This document shows, one piece after another, positions 21,763-34,204 of a stretch of DNA of 64,000 nucleotides (its first letter is position 1; the number at the start of each line of letters is the position of its first letter). Under the pieces are notes generated by a model, which made no database searches, was not told the DNA's origin, and saw nothing but the letters and a program-made list of their open reading frames with translations. This DNA is from Thereva unica. Lineage: Eukaryota; Arthropoda; Insecta; Diptera; Therevidae. The DNA lies in contig OX465283.1 in assembly GCA_949987705.1 (NCBI GenBank), positions 158,983,850 to 159,047,849 of the forward strand. Direction: 5' to 3'. Position numbers and translations under genes: made by a program.

Positions 21763-23994
21763 GGATATAATCCGAACTTATGCACTTGTTGCAGTATTTA
21801 TTCACAATCTGCACTTTTTAGTTATCCCAAACGCGGTTAAGGCGATAGAAGGAGCAGAATGCAGAAACAGAGTTATAAATTTTGCAAGTATGCACTTGCA
21901 GTAAGAGCAACAGCGCCATTTAACTACAAAACGAGTTTATTTCTATTTGTTTTTATTTAAAAAATGAGCATTTATTTAAACAGAATTTTTTGTTGCATTT
22001 TTCTGTACGTTCTTTCGTTAAACTAAGATTCAGACCAAGATTCTGACTGAGGCTCGTGCAACTAAACCAAGGTATGGGATCGTCCCCCCCCCCCCTTGGT
22101 GAGATGTCGTGAGATTTGGCTTGACCCCCTCCCTCCCCCCTCTAATCTCACGTGAGATTTTTCAAATTTGAAAAAACCTGGTATTTACACTAAAAACACG
22201 TATTTACGGTCGTAACCATAAGATAATTATAGACCACTGATAATTCGACCTCCAACTTGCCCCTCCTCTATTCCACTCGCCTTTTCCGCTTGTAATGGAC
22301 ACACAACTACGAAAACTCGCGTTCGCGGGTGTTCATGGGGCGAGTATGAAACTGCCTTAAGGCATAAACAGATTGGTGCAGATCGGGCCGTGCCTGCCGA
22401 TCACGGCCTGCCGGCGGCCTGTAAGTAAATGGGGGTCTAGAGTGCAGAAACACCAGAAAAATTACGCCATATTTGCCGAAATTCCGCCTCTCCCTTACGT
22501 GAGATTGGGTGAGATTCGGCTCGACTCCCTTCCCCACCTAAAATATAATAATATAAAGGGTCCTTATTTCTGTGTTATATCCTTCATATATTATTTACTT
22601 TAAAAGACCCCTTTGTACCTACTGTCAACGGTTTTGTCATAAGGTACAAACAAGTACTAAAGAGTGAAAGAGCTAGCACAAACACGCCGTTTTCTTCTAC
22701 TGGTTTTCATTCGATACTCCTTCGACAGAGCTGCTGTGTTCGAACGGGAGATAACGTCCTCGCTTATTATGTACTGCCAAGACAAGAAAGTAGATAGGAC
22801 AGAAGAAGGACCATGGTGCAAAGTGGGTAGTACTTCAAAGTTCGAGATTCGCAGTTAGATAAGGTGTAGAAAATTGCAGACGGGGTTATTCGCGGTGCTT
22901 TTCGTCCGAGAACGGGAACCCACTGGATCCTGGATCTGAATCACGCCCAATCTTCTTTGAAAGTATTCAAAAAATGGGGATGACCGAGATGTATCTTCCG
23001 GACGCTCTCCAAGACGTTGCAGACGTAAAACAACAAAAATCTCATGAAGAATAAATAATAAACAGTACGGCTTCACACAAAAAAGGTCCATTGGCGATAT
23101 TTTAGTGTACCTTACAGAGTACTTCAATCAAAGCTTGCATTTGTTTGCTGAGTCTAACCTGTTTGCTGTAGATAGGCTATTGGTAATGTTTGGCAGGTAC
23201 TTAACTTCGTTAGCTTACCTCTAACTGGGTTTCGTAAGCTTACCTCTAAAACTGGATTGAGAGTTATTCTTCAGCGGTTCTACTGAATGCCGCCAATTCT
23301 AAACCTCAATCTCTGCTCTATTTATAGCTTCACAGGTTTGCTGACGACAGTATCCTGCGTTACCTTTTCATCTTTTACAATGCAATAAAAGCTAGTCGCT
23401 GGTCCAAGCCTGAACATCTTAGTCTTTACATTAAGTAACCAAATATCTGCAATGGAATGGATGGGCATTCCAAATCACCAAACAAACTTCCACAAAAATC
23501 TTGCATCTACAAAAACAACTCAGCCTAGAGCTCTGATTTTTGCGTTCGCTATGGACTAGGAATCCCTAAATAACCTCGAAGACAATTCTATCGGTTGTTT
23601 TATTTTTTATTAAGGTCCCTATTCACATACAGGACGCTGGCAGGCCCTGGGCCAGATCGCGAGGTTTGGTCCGTTGAATGTCATACATTACTTAGCCTGA
23701 CTGAGGATTGAGAACTTGAGGCGAATGCTTGACAGGTCGTGATTTGCAGGTGACCTATTTTCTCCCTACATACGCACGCACAGGCGAAGACGACAGTTTA
23801 GCGTGTTTTAATTCAAGTGTAGACATATTCATGGGCTCAGTGAAAATTGTAGTCTGAATATAAGTTCCGATCTTCAGTCACGGACTGACGTTAAATACCC
23901 ACCGAAATAAAGTTTTCTTGCACTGCAGGCCCAAACCAGTTGGCGGCCGGTGAGTGCGTGGTTAGGTTATATTTTTGGCCTCAAGGCGAGAAAT
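21763..23994. other. Non-coding stretch with G+C-rich fragments
   Basis: Two phrases of the type GTGAGATT-GG-TGAGATTCGGCT (22100-22140 and 22497-22520) and C-runs at 22085 look like fragments of one repeat. CGGCCTGCCGGCGGCCTGTA at 22398 is related to the tandem unit at 23995. I see no gene. Confidence 0.45.
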
Positions 23995-24175
23995 CATCGG
24001 GCCATGGCCTTCCGGCGGTCTGTTTGTAAATGCGGAAATTTATTCTTAGTTCGTGCCGGCGGCCTGTATATAAATGCGGGAATTTATTCTTAGTTCCCTT
24101 TAAGCATCGGGCCATGGCCTGCCGGCGGCCTGCATGTAAATGCGGGCATTTATTCTTAGTTCCCTTTAACCTTAG
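23995..24175 (+). repeat. Short tandem array of a CGGCGGCCTG unit
   Basis: Three imperfect copies carry GCCATGGCCT, then CCGGCGGCCTG, TAAATGCGG and ATTTATTCTTAGTTCC. The middle copy is shortened. The GGCCTGCCGGCGGCCTG core also occurs at 22398, and a related GGCAGGCCCTGGGCC lies in opposite sense at 23650. This may be an end of a foldback element between 23630 and 24175. Confidence 0.6.
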
Positions 24176-24179
24176 TCAT

Positions 24180-25777
24180 TTACTGGTGGCGATACTCTCT
24201 AAAACTGCAAGAGAAACACGTGCCAGAATTTTGACAGTCGGAATCATTGAGCTCATTCTTGATGAAGGCACAAGAATCATGTGGAATCCAATTTTTGTTT
24301 TAACTCTAATAAAGACCGAAACCTACAAAACTTCGTCCTCGTACACCATCCGTTTCAGACTTCTTCAAGTCTCTCAAAGCGAATTCCTATTAAGAGCGCT
24401 GTCTTATCGCACCATTGTCGTTTCAGAATCTGCGATGGAATGAACACTTATTGTAGATCGTTAAAGAAGCACCCCAATGCCTGCCTAGGATTTTTAAAAT
24501 TTCCATTAAAATTGCCCGCCCTCCCTATCGTTTTTTTCACCCTCTTCTCCATAAACCCAGACCGTCGTTCCTCTGGTCGGTTCGATGTTTGTTCGGTGTT
24601 CGGTGATATCAAATGACCCACGATCCCAATGGATCCTCCGCGACAGTTCTCCACCTGCCTTCTGACAGCCCCCCGTGATATATCTGATTTCTAGTTCTAG
24701 TTCAGCTTTCTTAAAGATCTGAAAACACAATTTCTCACCTTCTCACATAATTAAACAATACCGGAAATGGAGACTTGAACAAAAATCTGTCACCATTAAA
24801 AATCTTCATTTTTTTACCATGACAAAAACTATAAGACAATCAGTGAAGCATCGTTTCGGTGTGATTGACAACCACCACACCGCGCCCTGACAGTAGTTAT
24901 CCGTTATCGTGACAAATTGCACTAAAGTCAAGGTAGAATAAATACGCGTATCTGGACTTGTTTGTTCTCAATGGGTGCACAGCCGTGTTTACTAAACTGT
25001 GGAAAGAAATCATTCACAGAATTTGGAATTCCCGAAAGCAGGCGGATTTTGCTCCAAGACGTTTCGTTAAAAAATGATTTTTTTGTATTCTTAAAGAATT
25101 TTATCGGCAGACTGTCAGAATCGCGTTAGCAGCAGATTCATTAGGCCTTTGACGCAAAATTTGATTTGAGTTGAATCAACTTTTTATTGCAGTGAAGGAA
25201 TGTGGTTCGTCTGTGCAGTAGTCACTAAGTAGTACATTGTAGTATCATAGTGTTACTAAGGCTTGTTGGGCATAAAATTCTAAAGCTATTTTAAGATCTG
25301 TAACTTATATTTCAATATGAGATTGTTCAACACAGAGATTGGTCTGTAGTTTTTGCAGTTCATCAATTAGTCGTGGGCCACCAAACTATATCGGGATAAG
25401 TGAATAGCACCTTGGGCCAATTTGTAACGTTTGTAAAAAGAGACCCAGAACTTCTCGAAGTCCTGTTCTTATGACCTCTGTAAGGGTTAAGTCAAACTTC
25501 CCCATGATTATGATAGCCGATGATATCGAGGCAAGATTCGCGTAGTTTGGTAAAAAGTTCATAGACAACCAGAAATTGTTTCGCGATTTTACCGATTAGG
25601 GAGTGTAAAATAACCTCCGTTGAAGCACTCTTTGAGTAAGCGAACTGAGAGCTAGGGAGTCCAGCTGGTATCTGATAGGAAGATCTAGTAGCCTTCCCAT
25701 CGTTTTCAAAGGCAATGAGGTAAGGCTGATATGTCTAGACTAGGTTAACCTGGTAGGTCTCTTCATGGTTACAGTTA
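24180..25777. other. Non-coding stretch, no recognised feature
   Basis: No protein family, RNA or repeat structure that I can support. Confidence 0.5.
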
Positions 25778-25779
25778 TA

Positions 25780-27345
25780 CACTGGGCACAAAAATTAGCG
25801 GGCCCCCTAAATTTTTTCCGAAATTAACGATTTTTCAAAGTGCCATAACTTCGTCAATTTTCAACCAAAAATGCTGAATTTTTTTTTTTTTTGTTTTTTT
25901 TTCAAATTGAAGCTTGAAGACTCAGCTTTCAGAATCTTGAGTCGAATTTTTTTTTTGACACAACACAGATGGCGCTGTGATCAAATGTTGCGAATGAACA
26001 AATTTGGGCAAACATTTTTTGGATTCAAACCGCAATAAAAATGTTGCATGCCTACAATCTCCCAGTTTTTTTTTTCAAGATTCACAAAATTCAACTTTTT
26101 CTGAACAATTTGAAAAAAAAAAAAAAAACGTTGAAAAGTTTTGGAAATTGACAATGTTATGGCCGTTTGAAAAAAAAAGACATTTTTTGGTTTTTTGACA
26201 ATAACTTCGGCTAAGTCCATTGAAAAACGCCAAAAAAATTTCAAATTAAAGCTGAAAAATTCAGCTTTCCAAATCTTCCATTGGATATTTTTTTTTCATG
26301 TCACACATCAAAACTGGAATGAAAAGAAAGAATCGGAACGACATGTTTGCAACATCACGAGTGAACACATTGTTCCTCGTGTTCGCGCGTATTCACGCGT
26401 GTTCACGCAATTTTCACGAAAGTTCACGTGTGTTCACGCAAATTCACGCGTATTCACGCACGTTCAAGCGTGTTCACGCGTCTTCAAGTGTGTTTATACG
26501 TGCTCACGTATGTTCACGCATTTTCATGCAAATTCACGCGTGTTCATGCTTAGTCACGCGTTCATCATGAGTTTACACATTGTCACCGGTATTCATGCGT
26601 GTTCACGCATTTTCACGAAAGTTCAGGTGTGTTTACCCATATTCACGCGTGTTCACGCACGTTCAAGCGTGTTAACGCGTTCTCACGCATATTAAAGCGT
26701 GTTTACGCGTGCTCAAGCATGTTCACGCATTTTCATGCAAATTCACGCGTGTTCATGCTTATTCACTCGTTTATCATGAGTTTACACATTGTCACGCGTG
26801 TTCACGCGTGTTAACGCATGTTCACGAAAGTTCACCTGTGTTCACGCATAGTCACGCGTGTTCACGCATATTCAAGCTTGTTTACGCTTATTCACGCGTT
26901 TTATCGCATATTCACGCGTGTTCACGCGTATTGTCAAAAAACCAAAAACATGTCTTTTTTTTCAAACGGCCATAATTTTGTGAATTTCCAATACTTTTCA
27001 ACGGTTTTCTTTTCAAATTGTTCAGAAAAAGTTGAATTTTGTGAATCTTGAAAAAAAAAAACTGGGAGATTGTAGGCATGCAACATTTTTATTGCGGTTT
27101 GAATCCAAAAAAAAATTTCCCCAAATTTGTTCATTCAACATTTGATCACAGCGCCATCTGTGTTGTGTCAAAAAAAAAAATTCGACTCAAGATTCTGAAA
27201 GCTGAGTCTTCAAGCTTCAATTTGAAAAAAAAAAAAAAAAAAAAAATTCAGCATTTTTGGTTGAAAATTGACGAAGTTATGGCACTTTGAAAAATCGTTA
27301 ATTTCGGAAAAAATTTAGGGGGCCCGCTAATTTTTGTGCCCAGTG
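25780..27345. mobile_element. Foldback element with arms over 400 bp, TA duplication
   Basis: The left end CACTGGGCACAAAAATTAGC is repeated inverted at the right end, and TA flanks both (25778-25779 and 27346-27347). The inverted arms run about 25780-26206 and 26931-27345 with high identity, broken mainly by A/T-run length changes. The ends and TA site fit the Tc1/mariner superfamily. The middle is not a transposase but a unique piece (26207-26373) and a 10-bp-periodic array. The element is therefore non-autonomous. Confidence 0.85.
26374..26935 (+). repeat. 10-bp minisatellite, about 55 units, consensus NTTCACGCRT
   Basis: Units such as GTTCACGCGT, ATTCACGCGT, GTTCACGCAA and GTTCAAGCGT follow one another nearly without spacing. 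A longer period of about 200-209 bp is overlaid: the phrase CACGAAAGTTCA recurs near 26414, 26613 and 26822, and TTCATGCAAATTCACG near 26530 and 26739. Because 10 is not a multiple of 3 and the unit lacks stops, all three + frames stay open for long stretches. Those frames are not genes. Confidence 0.95.
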
Positions 27346-27654
27346 TATGAGCCATCCTCCTTTTTAAAAAGGAGTCTTTGGAGAGGAGCTTGTATAGTTT
27401 AGTTTACTCTGGAAGAGTCTATAGGCTCCCACAGAGGAGCCTGGTAGTCTTAGCTTGTCTAGGAACCTTTATTCGTGTATGGGGAGTGTTCTTTCTCCAC
27501 CCGGTGCTCCCTCCGCCACAAGTTGCTTGACAGTTGCTACAGTTGAAGTAGTCGGTCGTTACCGGTGCCAGCGCAGCTTCGTTGTCAGGTAGTTACTTGT
27601 CATTTAGTTTGCTTACAGTTTTCTTAGCTCATTTCAAGTGTGTTTTGGGATTTT

Positions 27655-28340
27655 TAGAATGGATAAAAATATCGAACAAAGATCTGCCTTAAATTTTGCC
27701 TTGCAAATAGAATTTCTTGTGTCGAAGTGCTGAAAATGTTATATGTATAAGGATTACCGTGAATCAAAAATACGTGCCGACAAGCGGGCTTCAACTGAAC
27801 TTAACATCGTTGTTTAAGTCTGAGAAAGATAGCCAATGAAGTTTCTATGTCTCACGAATCCCTTCGTACTATTTTAAATCATTGTGTGAGCATGGAACAA
27901 TTTGCCGCTCGACTAGTGCTGCAAGACCTGAAGAAGACATGTTAGAATGAGACCCCTCATTCATAAAATGCATGACTTCATAAAATGCATGACTGATGAG
28001 ACATGGGCTTAAGAGTTTGACATGCAACCCAGCCAACAAGTTTCGAAAAGGCGCCTTCCGACTGAGCCGAAATCAAAAAAGAATGTCAAAGTCGATTAAA
28101 AGAGAAGGTTAGGTTGAGAGTTTTTTCGGTGTTGTGCTGTGTTGTGAATTCTTGCCAGAAGGTGAGTCAGTAACATGCACCCTCTCACAACCCATGATTG
28201 CCAAAAACTCCACAAATCCTATCAAACAGTCATGGTATTCCCTTGATAAGGCTCCGGCCAGTTTTTTTCTTTTTCCAAAGCTCAAATGACCACTTCATGG
28301 CACCCGTTTTCTATGGTCGGTCGGTCTAAGAGTCTATCAA
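27655..28340 (+). pseudogene. mariner-type transposase relic
   Basis: Pieces of a mariner (IS630/Tc1) transposase occur in order. Near 27760 is a DYRESKIRADK segment from the N-terminal part. Then come VSMSHESLRTILN (helix-turn-helix, about 27840) and DETWA-EFDMQPSQQVSKRR (first catalytic Asp region, about 28000). A LARR-like block follows near 28155, then SFFLFPKLK.P.HGTRF-like residues near 28255. The catalytic order DETW, then APA..FFLFPKL, is the family hallmark. Several stops and frameshifts and a gap between blocks show it is long dead. Confidence 0.75.
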
Positions 28341-29079
28341 CACATGGCGTATGTATTTGGATGCGAGTGGCTTTATCAGGTTATTTTATGGTTATCTTTA
28401 CGAGCTATCATTTTTGATAGTGACGGTGATATAAAAACGGGTCACTATCAGAAGCCTGAAAGATCACGGACAAGGATTGCGAGTCGTAGCAAGCATTCGC
28501 GAATTCAAGGAGACGAAGACGGGTAGTTTGAGGAGTTTCCAGTTGATTCAGACGATTGATTCGCAACTCTACTGTAAACTACGACTAGGGGAATTATGCC
28601 AGGCAATTGAACGAAAATGGTATGAATTGGATAACAGGAAAAGTGTTGTCTCCCGATCATATCCGCCAAAAAAGAGAGTTTGGCTGGAAAGTTTTGAATC
28701 CCCCAACGTTCAGATATAGAAGCGGATGTTCTCAATGTGGATGTTCTCAATAATTAATGGCAAATCTGTCGCGTTTGAACTAGTTTTAGTTATAACCTTA
28801 TTGCATAGCCATGTTCTAATGCAGACAGGACAGCTTGCTTGCACTTTTGGCCGCCATTCACATTTGCGCAGCCCGGGGCCATGGACTCCTCCGCACCTCC
28901 TACTCTACGCCACTGGCTATACCTGATGTTCCATATTATATTACAAACTTGCTTCTGAAATAGTAGTTCTTTGATATTATTTATATATAATTTCATGATA
29001 TAACGAAAAGTCTGGAAAAATTTCAAATACTGTCTGGAAAACCTGGGAAAGTCACCCTCTTCGTAATTTTGAAAGCCTT
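28341..29079. other. Non-coding stretch, no recognised feature
   Basis: No gene supported. A short CAATGTGGATGTTCTCAAT duplication lies near 28732-28752. Confidence 0.45.
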
Positions 29080-29780
29080 ACGAGTTTTGGCTCTAGCAGC
29101 ACGTATATGACTCTCGTAATACATTGTACTGATCTAGCCAAATCCCTAGGTACTTAACCTCGGTTTTCTTCTCTGGCGTCTGTCCCGCATGGCTTCGAAT
29201 ATGAAATGCTCGCTATTTCCTCCTAACATCGCGCGAGGCTTTATTAAGAGGGGTCCTAAAGAAGATCGTTTCGCATTTTCCATGATTGATTTGCAATTTC
29301 CAATCATCATCATATCGCGCGATTTTATCGAAAGAATGCTATAGTCGCGTCTGGATTATTCAATCTTCGGCCCTGTCCTGTATATAATAAGGTCGTCTGC
29401 GAAAGCCAGGGCATTCAGTAGAAATCCAACTATATCGCTTATATAGATGTTAAAGAGCAGCGGCGAATTCACTGCTCCTTGTTGCAACTCGTTTTTAATT
29501 TCTAAGGCCTGTGAGGTAAGGTTCCTACTTTTAACGAGAAACTTTTTCTCCGTTAGCGTGTCGTAGATTATACGAAGCAGAGGATCGCTCATCCTATACA
29601 TGGTTAGCTTTAGTAATAGTCTTTCAACCCATCCAGCGTCATGATGTAGATGTCGATTGCACACGGAGGTAGGTGCGTCAAAACCAAATTATTGATGCCG
29701 TCGATTCCTGACGATTTCCTATTGCTCAGCATTTGAAAGATTCGCATAAGTTCGTCCTTGTCTACGAAAATTGAGTGTCC
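29080..29780 (-). pseudogene. LINE reverse-transcriptase relic (Jockey-like)
   Basis: Reading the minus strand from 29780 there is NRKSSGIDGINN (the GPDGI position), then LQQGAVNSPLLFNIYISDI near 29480, FADDLIIY near 29385, and KTEVKYLGIWLD near 29150. The order fingers, QGxxxSPLLF, FADD, KYLG is that of Jockey-type RT. The first palm Asp region is damaged. No endonuclease or tail is seen, so this is an internal fragment. Confidence 0.8.
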
Positions 29781-32700
29781 GAGGATCCCTGGGATATTGT
29801 CCGCTGGGTAATCTTCAATGAATGCAACTTAATGTTGATACTCAGATCCCCATACTGTGATTTCGTTCTGGAGGTTGAAGTGATTCAACGGAGCTTGATT
29901 CTCCAGGTCGACACTCTGTCGAACATTTCTCGAATGGCGGTAATGTCAACTTTATATTTTGACGAGATATCGGCTATATGCTGTGCAACTCCAGTTTTGT
30001 ACAACGTTCAAACGTTCGATAAGAACGCCTTTTTCTTGCCCGGGGTCATAGTATTTTTTTTATTAGTTATCCGACTATATTCAACTATGTTGCTCGTTCC
30101 GTAATATTTTTTTCCAGATAAGATTTATTATCCTTATGCCAACCTATATTTTGGTTGGGACTAGTCCGATCACATTAGCCTACCCTCTGATAGGATTGTT
30201 ACCAGTGGCCACCGCTAGAAGGATATGATCACGTCTCCAACAGCGTGGAATACTTGCGGCGGCTATTACTATTGCTCCATCAAAACACGCACTTTTTGAT
30301 TCCTCAGCAATGTTTTTTCCCGCAAAACACGCTTAGCCCACCCGGCATAGACCCACAGTCTACAGTCTTCTTTTTTGTGTACAATACAGTCTACAAGGAA
30401 TTCATTCATAAATAGAACTCCTCCATTGCAGAAGAATGTTACACAGTCTGGGTCTGGAAGAATGTTACACAGCATGAGCTCCTACATGATTCAACAACTT
30501 CTTAATCTATACTATCCTTTATTCCTCATTTTGGAACTCAAACGCACTAGTAGATATCACCGAATCCGAGACCTGGAACTGTACATATTAGTAACCAAGC
30601 AAGTGGTGATCAATTAGAAAAATCCATATCAAGGTTAAAATTTATTAAACACTTTCAAAATGTTGATTTTGCAGCGGTAAATTCCACTCGTATGTAAATG
30701 ACACTCGCAAATCGCATGTACACAAATCGTCTTTTTTTTTAGAAAACTATCGGCGAGCTTAGAAAACGCCTGAACAACTTCTAGAAATGCATATTTATAG
30801 CTTCTACAGAAATTAGTATCCATATCCACCTTGACAATTGCGTCTTTTCCTAAGAGCACCAGAATTGCATAATCGGCAAAATCAATTTTCTCCTGCCTGA
30901 ATAATTGATGCGTGAAAGCGGTGCGCATCTTTTCGTTTCGATACATTCAGCCCCAAGAAAAAGTCTCTTTAAAAGTAAAAATACTCGAAACTCCATTGAA
31001 TCCCCCACGGCACAAATCCATTCACACCAATCTGGCAACAATGCAAAATTGCGGCGGAGAGATACACAGTGACTCGCGCCGCAGTTAAAAACGGAGCGGC
31101 CGTCGCAGAACGCGAAATCGGTGATCATTTCTCTCTGCCGTCGTCGGGGTTCTGGCACTCGGGGGCAAGTTCATGCCATTTACTTCGTATATGCAAATCG
31201 AAATGCGGCAAGTTGGAGCAGCGCTGATCAACGTCGTGCTCCTCTCGATCAATTGGATGTTAATGAAGAACGCTGCGCGGACAGCTAAAGATACTAACCA
31301 ACACACACCCGGTCGACACTACACCGACACACGGGACACGGCTATCGCGGGCGGCTACTGCGGCACTACTAGTATGGGGCCAGCGGCTAACTACGTCTTA
31401 CTTTTTAAAATTAGCACATAGCGGAGCTATTCGAGGCATTTTAATGCCTTCTGATGACTTCTTGTTCTTAAAATGGACAATATCGGCCGCAGCTTAGCGA
31501 TCCTCGCCCGTCCGTCGCTCTGGCTGAAAGGGGAACAACTATGACGGAGCTGGTGCTGGCCGAATCCCGCATAGAAAATGCTTGATTCACTTTTATTTGC
31601 ATTTTGGACCCGGGGCTGAGGGGGGCTTGGGGTCAGGTATTATGGACCCGTGTTTGGCGGCGTCGCATCTCTCCTCCGACGTCCGACAGAGAGTTGGGGA
31701 TACTACGGAAAATGTTTCGTGTCACATTTGTGAAGCAGTCGCCTCGGAGTTTAGATTGGCGTCGCGAGTGACAAATGTCGCTGCTAGCGTGCCAAAGCTT
31801 ACGGGGGTTAAACTGTTGACAGTCTGCTATCAGCGCTATCTATCGTATATCAACAAATCTGCCCTCGCTAGCACCTCGTTGTCGATTCTGTAAACTGATC
31901 TCTATAATCTGCGTCATAAAATCAGCGCAGCGCAGTGACATCTCGCATTCTTCCAAGAAATCAAAACTTTTAATGATTTTTGACATTTCTTTCCTCAAAA
32001 AAAAAAAAAAAATGGCTGACTGTGGAACCTAAATGTTCTTGACATTTCACAATATGCGAAGCAAATTAGAACAGCTTTGAGTGTATTTCAATAAAATCTT
32101 AATTTTGCATAACTCTCATCTCAGATTGGCCACAACACAGACATATAACCAGAGTGGGTCGATATGACGAACCCAGTGGCTTTGACACTTTAATAAAGAT
32201 CTTCTGAATAACTTAAGATAAAATAGTTGGAACGTGTAGATATCAGCTCCATCCAACAGGGATCGCGCTGCTACTAACTTATCCAAAACGAGAATATTTA
32301 TGTGCATATCATATTTATTACCTTAAAATTAGTGTTCAGGTTTTGTTGTTGTTTTGTTTTTTTTTGCAATAACTTTTTCTGCATAGTCACAAAAGACTTC
32401 TATTAAAAAAAAAAAATGGTTTAATTCTTTTTTCTCATAAATATTATCCTCTTCGATCTTCGTTATCTCAAAAAATAAGGAATCAAAAGATTTCATTGAT
32501 TGGAAAAATTGCGTCGTACTTCTTTTCTTCAAAAAGGGAAAAACTCCATTCTTTTAGTTTCTTGGAAAATTTCTGATTAAGTCTTGTTTTTGTAAAGTTA
32601 AATAGAAATAAATTAAGCAACTACGCGTCGTTATTGGTTGGTGACTAATTGCCGATTTTAGCGAATATTTATTTATTTCTAAAAAGTTTGAGTCAAAATT

Positions 32701-33175
32701 TCTTAAGGCTGCTGAATACCTACAATTCTTCCATCTTGTTTTGCCTAAAAAATGTTTTATACCCCCGTTTTTATCGTGCGAATTTCAAAAAATCAAGTAA
32801 AAGTTGACTGAACTTACTGAATTGTAGCAATGTTTAGATAGGACACTCACGGCCGGCGTTTGGCTTTTTTTGCGCCCGGTTCAGTGTATGCACATTGCGC
32901 CCCCATCATTTCTGTTCATTTTTTGATCGCACTGGAGAACTAATGGAAAATGAAGGCACGGGAACAACTTTTCACATTTTTTTCTTAAATTGCGCCCCGT
33001 CCAATTGTGCCTGGTGCAAATACACCAAGTTCACCTATGAAAGCGCCACCCCTGCATTTTTCCAATCAGGATCTGCTTCGCAATCTTGCTTTTGTGTGCT
33101 GAGTTTGCTGCTTACGCTTTAGCTTCACCAAACTCTCCCCCGCTGTTTGCGTACTCAAACTTTAGATCGCAAATA
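29781..33175. other. Non-coding stretch with a CpG-containing patch at 31.0-31.5 kb
   Basis: I see no gene. From about 31010 to 31540 the DNA is locally rich in C, G and CpG words (for example CTCGCGCCGCAG, GGGACACGGC and TCGCGGGCGGC), unlike the AT-rich flanks, and matches no element here. A frame at 31173-31421 has no recognisable motif. The patch could be regulatory or an untranslated exon, which cannot be settled here. Confidence 0.4.
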
Positions 33176-33183
33176 TCCTAGAA

Positions 33184-33809
33184 CAGTGATTCATAAAGTG
33201 GGTTCCGCGGAACCTTACGGTTCCACGAAAAAATTGTAGGGTTCCGTGTCACCAGCGCCGAAGCGCAAATACATTCGCAGACTCACTGGCGCTGCGCCGG
33301 CCGTTTAACCCGTTCTTGCTAATCAGAAAGTGCTAGTGGCCCTTCTTCCTTGAAATTTGGTCTACGTCACGCCGCGTAACATTTTGGCCGCCATTCCATA
33401 TTCCCATGACGAGGAGGTTGCGAAGAAAATGGTAATCCGCCCTCTTGAGATGGCCGCCATGGGCCAAACGATATATTGAGTATACTATATTGCTTATGGT
33501 GTTCTACTTATCATACCGTTTCATTTGATACCCATGTCGAAGGGGTTGTGAAAAATATTTCAATCCGCCCTCCTGAGACTGCCGCCATGAATCTAAAGGT
33601 ATATTGAGTATACCATTTTGCATTGTGTCATCGGAGCGGAAGTTGTGTGCAAAATTTCAGGGTGATCGGGTAACCGGAAGTATTCAAAAGATCGATTGCA
33701 AGATATGTACCGGACAAACAGATAGACAAGAAAGCTTTCATCGTTGGGTTCCGCCAAATTTTATACATTGTAGAAAGGTTCCGAACGAAATAAAGTTTGG
33801 GAGCCACTG
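33184..33809. mobile_element. Non-autonomous hAT element, 8-bp duplication TCCTAGAA
   Basis: Imperfect inverted ends start CAGTGATTCATAAAGTGGGT at the left and, inverted, CAGTGGCTCCCAAACTTTAT at the right. TCCTAGAA lies exactly at both flanks (33176-33183 and 33810-33817). The CAGTG start and 8-bp duplication are typical of hAT. The 626-bp interior has no transposase. It holds a diverged head-to-tail pair of a unit containing AATCCGCCCTC, GCCGCCATG and TATTGAGTATACC (about 33400-33495 and 33530-33618). Confidence 0.9.
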
Positions 33810-33817
33810 TCCTAGAA

Positions 33818-34204
33818 ATTCATTGGGGTTGTGCCTTTAACTTTTCATGATTTTTCAGAAAAAAACTAGAAAGAGGTCAGTAAGGTAGTTTTTTAGTGTG
33901 GTATTGTAGTTTTCTTTTTAATTGCGACCGCGCATAACACCAGCGAACCCGGGGAAAATGCGCAAGCGCTCCGGAAACAGAAAATCCAAAACTGGAGCTT
34001 ATGAACCAAATGACCCTAAACGATCTATGGCGAGATCTCAATTTATCAAAAGAAAAATCTGTATTGCTCGCCTCTCGTTTACAAGAACGTGGATATTTGG
34101 AATCAGAGACACGAGTCACGTATTACCGAAATCATAGCAAGAAGTTTGAACAATATTTTTCGAAAACAAAAGACAAAAAGTTCTCTTGTCATTTTTTCGA
34201 AAAC
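33818..34204. other. Non-coding stretch, no recognised feature
   Basis: No gene or repeat is supported. Short overlapping frames near 33922-34137 carry no known motif. Confidence 0.45.

Noticed and set aside
23995..24175. CRISPR-like array (also the 79-bp and 142-bp arrays)
   Set aside because: No alternation of constant repeats with unique spacers; these are plain tandem repeats in a eukaryotic genome.
26195..26975. Long overlapping + frames rich in VHACSR and FTH repeats
   Set aside because: They are translations of a 10-bp tandem array without stop words in any frame; frames change identity every unit and show no start or domain.
28477..28560. Acidic EDG-FEEFP segment resembling DSS1/SEM1
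   Set aside because: Only five residues match and stops surround it.
30635..30946. Minus frame with FADYAILVLLGKDAI resembling an RT FADD motif
   Set aside because: No neighbouring RT blocks are found and the second Asp is absent; chance is likely.
31173..31421. 82-codon frame in the CpG-containing patch
   Set aside because: No signal, domain or codon evidence; patch composition favours open frames.
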